Shown: positions 6,001 through 7,898 of the stretch, piece by piece | Position numbering within the stretch: position 1 is the stretch's first letter | Layout of the letters: each line of letters opens with the position of its first letter | Source of the DNA: Acidobacteriota bacterium | Lineage (GTDB): Bacteria > Acidobacteriota > Thermoanaerobaculia > Multivoradales > UBA5704 | DNA: 7,898 nt | Direction: 5' to 3' | NCBI GenBank assembly: GCA_003223675.1 | Contig: QHVW01000368.1 | Location: 1-7,898 of the forward strand | The notes under the pieces: model-generated | What the model was told of the DNA's origin: nothing | Database searches by the model: none | The model's input: the letters and a program-made list of their open reading frames with translations, nothing else | Program-made: the position numbers and the translations under genes

Positions 6001-7898
6001 ACGACCCCATCCAGCGCTCGACCGTGGCGGGATCGAACAGGCCGGTGCGGTACTCCACCCAGCCGCTCAGCCGGCCGCCGCTCTCGTAGAGCGAGAGGGT
6101 GAGGTCGAACTTGGCGACCGCCACGTCGACGTCCAGGAGCTCGACGGCGAGGCCCGGCATGGGCGCCGCCGCGAGCGGGCTCGCCAGATAGGTGAGGGCG
6201 GCCTGGAAGAGCGGCGTGAAACCGGGGGTCCGCTCCGGCTGCAGCTCCTCGACCAGCCGGTCGAAGGGGACGTCCTGCCGCTGCTGGGCGGCCAGCACGG
6301 TGTCGCGCACCCGCCGCAGCAGGGCGCCGAAGGTGGGATCGTCCGCGACCCGGGAGCGCGCCACCAGGGTGTTGACGAAGAAGCCGATCAGCCCCTCGGT
6401 GTGCAGCCGGTCGCGCCCGGCGGAGGTGAGCCCCACCGCGAGGTCGTCCTGGCCGCTCAGGCGGGCGAGCAGGGCGGTGAAGCCGGCCAGCAGCGCGGTG
6501 AAGGAGGTGATCCCCTCGCCGGCGCCGAGCCGCCGCAGGCGGCCGGCCAGACCGGCGGGGAAGCTCACCGGCCGGCTTCTCCCCCGGAAGCCGGTCGCCG
6601 CCGAGCGCGGGCGGTCGGCGGGCAGCTCCAGCACGGGGACGCCGGCGAGCTGCTGCCGCCACCAGGCGAGCTGCGGGTCGAGCGCCCCCGCCTCCAGCGC
6701 CCGCCGCTGCCAGACCGCCCAGTCGGCGTAGCGCACCGGCAGCGCCGGCAGGGAGGAGGGACGGCCGGCGAGGAGGTCGGCGTAGAGCACCGCCAGCTCG
6801 TGGAAGAAGACCGCCATCGACCAGCCGTCGACGGCGATGTGGTGGAAGGTCGCCAGCAGGACCCGCCGCTCCTCCCCCAGCTCCAGCAGGAGGAAGCGCG
6901 CCACCGGGCCGCGCGCGAGGTCGAACGGGCGGGCGGACTCGTCGCGTAGCGCCGCGCGCAGGGCCCCCTCGCGCAGCGGCGCGGGCAGGCCCGCGAGGTC
7001 GGCCCGCGCGAAGGCGAGGTCCTCTGGGGCCGGCGGCGGGAGCGCCACCTGGAACGGCTCGCCGCCGGCCTGGGCGTAGACCGTGCGCAGCGGCTCGTGG
7101 CGGCGGACGATCTCCGCCAGCGCGCGGGCCAGCAAGCCGGTCTCCAGGGCCCCCTCCAGCCGCACCGCGATCGGCACGTTGTACCTGGGGGTCCCCGGCT
7201 CGATCAGCTCCAGCAGCCAGAGGCGCCGCTGGGCGAAGGAGAGGGGCAGGCCGCCCTCGGCCGGCCGGGCGGGCGAGGCCGCGCGCCGCCTCTCCACGCC
7301 GCTCGCCAGCGCCGCCTCGACCGCGCGCGCCAGGGCGGCCACCGTACGCGCCTCGAAGAGGGTCTGGAGATGGAGGTCGACCCCGGTCTCCTCGGCGATC
7401 CGCATCGCCACCCGGTAGGCCAGCAGGGAGTGGCCGCCGAGATCGAAGAAGTCGTCGTGCCGCCCCACGGCCTCGACGCCCAGCACCTCGCGCCAGATCG
7501 CCGCCAGCCGCTCCTCCAGCGGCGTGCCGGGGAGCTCCGACGGCGGGAGCGCGGGCCGGGGCACGGCGGCGCGCGCGCCCGGCGGCGGGACCGGCGCGGC
7601 CGGCGCCTCCGCCTCGCCCGCGGCCAGCCGCGCGGCCAGCCCGGCCACCGTGGGGGCCGTGAAGAAATCCCGCATGGGCACGGCGACGCCCAGCGCCTCC
7701 TGGACGCGCGACAGCACGCGGACGGCGAGCAGGGAGTGGCCGCCCAGGGCCAGGAAGTCGTCGTGGACGCCGATCCGCTCGACGCCCAGCACCTCGCGCC
7801 AGATCGCCGCCAGTTGCTCCTCCAGGGGCGTGCGGGGAGGCGTGAGCCCCTCGCCGGCGGTCTCCTCCGGGAGCGGCTCCCGGGCCAGCGCCCGGCGG
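1..7898 (-). CDS. Nonribosomal peptide synthetase, internal fragment (partial at both ends)
   Basis: This is a multimodular assembly-line enzyme that activates amino acids as adenylates, holds them as thioesters on phosphopantetheine arms and joins them into a peptide in the cytoplasm. The frame with complete codons 7897 to 2 is open throughout (2,632 residues, no stop). Domains by residue counted from 7897: A10 tail 1-5, T1 23-92, T2 125-197, C1 217-652, A1 680-1172, T3 1191-1262, C2 1283-1712, A2 1738-2245, T4 2262-2332, C3 2360-2632 (cut by the window edge). Core motifs are intact in every domain apart from small deviations in T1, C2 and A2. Leucine codons are almost all CTC/CTG, with five CTA and no TTA. 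There is no E, MT, Cy, R or TE domain here. The start, the stop and the operon partners lie outside, so the final product and release mode cannot be read. The family call is near certain; the specific pathway is unknown. Confidence 0.98.
2..820 (-). other. Condensation domain C3, N-terminal part (cut by window edge)
   Basis: This is the first 273 residues of a domain that usually has about 430-450. Motifs present: C1 LPLSFAQERLWFL; C2 RRHEALRTVF; PFDLSRGPLLR; C3 HHIVSDGWS, with the second His at 419-421, Asp at 407-409 and Gly at 404-406; YADFALWQ; TPFMVLAAA; and the start of the DDLSLGTP block at the left edge. The catalytic motif is canonical. The later motifs (IGxFVNT, QDxPF) would lie beyond base 1. 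It implies at least one further module after the proline-type module, so T4 is not the end of the line. Confidence 0.97.
902..1114 (-). other. Carrier domain T4 (PCP)
   Basis: This carrier is loaded by A2. It starts DPAEELMAAIWSEVLG and has the site FFELGGHSLL with its serine at residue 2294 (bases 1016-1018). It lies 16 residues after the end of the A2 domain. It ends in a variable Ala/Pro/Gly linker of about 27 residues that leads to C3. The GGHS form agrees with a following condensation domain and no epimerase. It is complete, with no odd residue seen. Confidence 0.97.
1163..2686 (-). other. Adenylation domain A2, proline-family code
   Basis: This domain activates the amino acid loaded on T4. 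Core motifs: LTYGEL, LEAGGACLPLD (A2, with Glu and Cys where LKAGxAYxPLD is usual), FTSGSTGRPKG, FDVAFQEIL (A4), NHYGPSE (A5, Ser for Thr), GELYVGGAGLARGYL, YRSGDLAR, GRGDHQVKIRGQRIE, LPDAMVP and SGKVDRRAL with Lys at 1181-1183. Pocket residues read D V Q F M A H A A K (D235 2096-2098, Q239 2084-2086, F278 1967-1969, M299 1889-1891, H322 1808-1810, A330/A331 1781-1786). Known proline codes are DVQ(L/F)IAHVVK, and 4-methylproline in cyanobacterial NRPSs is close to DVQFIAHVAK. The surrounding text RLFLPFVALQQLA is also typical of proline A domains. Proline or a ring analogue is the best guess; three positions differ from the standard code. Confidence 0.96.
1442..1466. repeat. 25-base exact direct repeat at motif A8, copy in A2
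   Basis: This is the partner of 4646-4670, in the same codon phase and the same motif (DHQVKIRG) of A2. The flanking bases differ between the two copies, so the identity is limited to the conserved motif. Confidence 0.85.
2762..4051 (-). other. Condensation domain C2 with HHAISDAWS active site
   Basis: This domain joins the chain on T3 to the residue on T4. Motifs in order: C1 DPLSFSQERLWFL; C2 RRHEALRTVF; C3 HHAISDAWS; YADYARWQ; TPFMVLLAAF; VIGFFTNTLAL; HQDLPLERLVEE. The second His (residue 1411, 3665-3667) and the Asp (residue 1415, 3653-3655) are in place, but the residue after Asp is Ala (GCC, 3650-3652) where HHxxxDG normally has Gly. C1 and C3 of this protein keep the Gly. The rest of the domain looks intact and of normal length (about 430 residues), so I expect it to be active. 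It sits before A2, which has a proline-type code, so its acceptor is probably a secondary amine. LCL subtype is likely by motif. Confidence 0.96.
4112..4327 (-). other. Carrier domain T3 (PCP)
   Basis: This carrier is loaded by A1. It starts TLAEELLAAIWADILG and has the phosphopantetheine site FFDLGGHSLL with its serine at residue 1223 (bases 4229-4231). It lies 18 residues after the A10 motif, the normal spacing. The GGHS form agrees with its position before a condensation domain. It acts as acceptor for C1 and as donor for C2. Nothing unusual was seen. Confidence 0.97.
4382..5860 (-). other. Adenylation domain A1, substrate not assigned
   Basis: This domain activates one amino acid with ATP and loads it on T3. 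Core motifs: A1 LSYGEL, A2 LKAGAAYVPLD, A3 YTSGSTGRPKG (around 5380-5416), A4 FDSS, A5 NEYGPTE, A6 GELCISGPGLARAYL, A7 YRTGDLAR, A8 GRIDHQVKIRGFRIE, A9 LPEYMVP and A10 NGKVDRKAL with the catalytic Lys at 4400-4402. Aligning by hand to the GrsA-Phe pocket positions (235, 236, 239, 278, 299, 301, 322, 330, 331, 517) gives D S A S V A E V W K. Key bases: D235 at 5276-5278, A239 at 5264-5266, S278 at 5144-5146, E322 at 4997-4999, W331 at 4970-4972. Asp235 and Lys517 mean a normal alpha-amino acid. The full code matches none I can recall with confidence. A local GC dip covers 5221-5340. Confidence 0.96.
4646..4670. repeat. 25-base exact direct repeat at motif A8, copy in A1
   Basis: This stretch is identical to 1442-1466 and encodes DHQVKIRG in motif A8 of A1. 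Such exact blocks at conserved motifs are common within NRPS genes. They are usual places for exchange between modules. Confidence 0.85.
5942..7249 (-). other. Condensation domain C1
   Basis: This domain forms a peptide bond between the chain on T2 (or T1) upstream and the aminoacyl group on T3 downstream. Motifs in order: C1 LPLSFAQRRLWLL; C2 RRHEPLRT; C3 HHIAVDGWS (second His residue 353 at 6839-6841, Asp residue 357 at 6827-6829); a YADWAVWQ block; TSFTALLAG; IGFFVNTLV; and QDVPFDRLVEE. All catalytic positions are canonical. The GWS ending and the absence of an upstream epimerase favour the LCL subtype over DCL. That subtype call is by motif only. The length of about 436 residues is normal. 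A linker of about 27 residues joins it to A1. Confidence 0.97.
7307..7525 (-). other. Carrier domain T2 (PCP), second of a tandem pair
   Basis: This is a second complete carrier domain, starting TPLEERLAAIWREVLG, with the phosphopantetheine site FFDLGGHSLL and its serine at residue 157 (bases 7427-7429), 102 residues after that of T1. It looks functional and sits next to C1, so it is the natural donor carrier for that domain. From the domain start to GGHSLL it matches T1 at 29 of 35 positions; after that it matches at only 14 of 34. The His before the Ser (GGHS) is the form usually seen in carriers that feed a condensation domain rather than an epimerase. Confidence 0.95.
7472..7507. repeat. 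36-base exact direct repeat, copy in T2
   Basis: This is the partner of 7778-7813, 306 bases away (102 codons), which is exactly the T1-to-T2 period. It encodes the same LAAIWREVLGVE segment of helix 1. A direct repeat in phase between adjacent carriers could let one carrier be gained or lost by recombination without breaking the frame. Confidence 0.9.
7526..7621 (-). other. Ala/Pro-rich linker between T1 and T2
   Basis: These 32 residues (93-124) consist largely of Ala, Pro and Gly, with PVPPPGARA at their centre and no recognisable motif. Proline/alanine linkers of this kind normally give flexible, extended spacing between folded domains. By hand count the line 7561-7620 is about 93% GC, the highest of the lines I counted. 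The length is like that of the other interdomain linkers here, so nothing suggests the remnant of a lost C or A domain between the two carriers. Confidence 0.8.
7622..7831 (-). other. Carrier domain T1 (PCP), first of a tandem pair
   Basis: This is a peptidyl carrier protein domain of about 70 residues that carries the substrate on a phosphopantetheine arm. It opens with TPLEEQLAAIWREVLG, the usual helix-1 sequence. The attachment site is GGHSLL, with the modified serine at residue 55 (bases 7733-7735). The sequence before the site is DDFLALGGHS, where T2, T3 and T4 read FFDLGGHS, FFDLGGHS and FFELGGHS. T1 therefore lacks the acidic residue two positions before GG and has Leu for the second Phe. 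It follows the A0 tail directly and is followed by a second carrier rather than a condensation domain. Confidence 0.95.
7778..7813. repeat. 36-base exact direct repeat, copy in T1
   Basis: This stretch is identical over 36 bases to 7472-7507 and lies in the same phase of the carrier domain, encoding LAAIWREVLGVE. The match stops at both ends at single base differences (7777 g against c at 7471; 7814 t against c at 7508). A near copy, with one mismatch over about 32 bases, occurs in T4 around 1072-1103, so part of the identity reflects conserved protein sequence and strong codon bias. Confidence 0.9.
7883..7897 (-). other. End of an adenylation domain (A0), A10 motif tail
   Basis: The first five residues in frame read RRALA, which matches the end of the A10 motif (NGKVDRRALx) that closes adenylation domains. 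The same ending appears in this window as KVDRKAL (A1) and KVDRRAL (A2). The spacing to the following carrier domain is also as expected: 17 residues separate it from the T1 start, against 18 between A1 and T3 and 16 between A2 and T4. The catalytic A10 lysine itself would lie just outside the window. This implies an A domain that loads T1, T2 or both; its substrate cannot be seen. Confidence 0.7.

Noticed and set aside
5802..6662. Minus-strand open frame of 286 codons
   Set aside because: It is out of frame with C1 and A1, which are intact over the same bases. No domain motif or plausible start signal was seen.
7526..7621. Remnant of a lost condensation or adenylation domain between T1 and T2
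   Set aside because: The 32 intervening residues are a plain Ala/Pro linker of normal length with no trace of C or A motifs.
7427..7738. Possible frameshift or gene boundary between T1 and T2
   Set aside because: At first the two GGHS sites seemed to be in different frames. Recounting the bases puts both serine codons (7733-7735 and 7427-7429) in the same frame, 102 codons apart, with no stop between them.

Overview
The whole 7,898-base window lies inside one nonribosomal peptide synthetase (NRPS) gene on the minus strand. One frame (complete codons from 7897 down to 2, 2,632 residues) is open from edge to edge with no stop. I translated it codon by codon, and the NRPS core motifs follow one another in order with no frame change. 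Neither the start nor the stop of the gene is in the window. There is therefore no intergenic DNA, promoter, ribosome binding site, terminator, RNA gene or mobile element to annotate, and the useful annotation is at the level of enzyme domains.

Reading from the right edge (N-terminal side) to the left, the layout is: end of an adenylation domain (A0, last five residues of its A10 motif), carrier domain T1, a short Ala/Pro linker, a second carrier domain T2, condensation domain C1, adenylation domain A1, carrier T3, condensation domain C2, adenylation domain A2, carrier T4, and the first 60% or so of condensation domain C3. In module terms this is (A0)-T1-T2 | C1-A1-T3 | C2-A2-T4 | C3... There are two complete C-A-T extension modules flanked by two partial ones. 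No epimerase, methyltransferase, cyclase, reductase or thioesterase domain lies between them. All four carriers have the GGHS form of the phosphopantetheine site, and C1 and C3 carry HHxxxDGWS. Both point to plain L-to-L elongation in this stretch.

The residue loaded by A1 cannot be assigned: its ten-residue pocket code reads D-S-A-S-V-A-E-V-W-K. A2 has a proline-family code, D-V-Q-F-M-A-H-A-A-K. The segment would add one unidentified residue and then proline or a proline analogue to a growing peptide. The unusual points are the internal tandem carrier pair T1-T2, the HHAISDAWS active site of C2 (Ala for the usual Gly) in front of the proline-type module, the unassigned A1 pocket, and a local GC dip inside A1.

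The organism is a high-GC bacterium. Sampled 60-base lines run mostly at 70-85% GC, and no TTA leucine codon occurs in the frame. NRPS genes of this style occur in Myxococcota, Acidobacteriota, Actinomycetota and other high-GC groups. The sequence alone does not let me choose between them. No new biological system is evident; this is a recognisable NRPS with several individual features worth checking.
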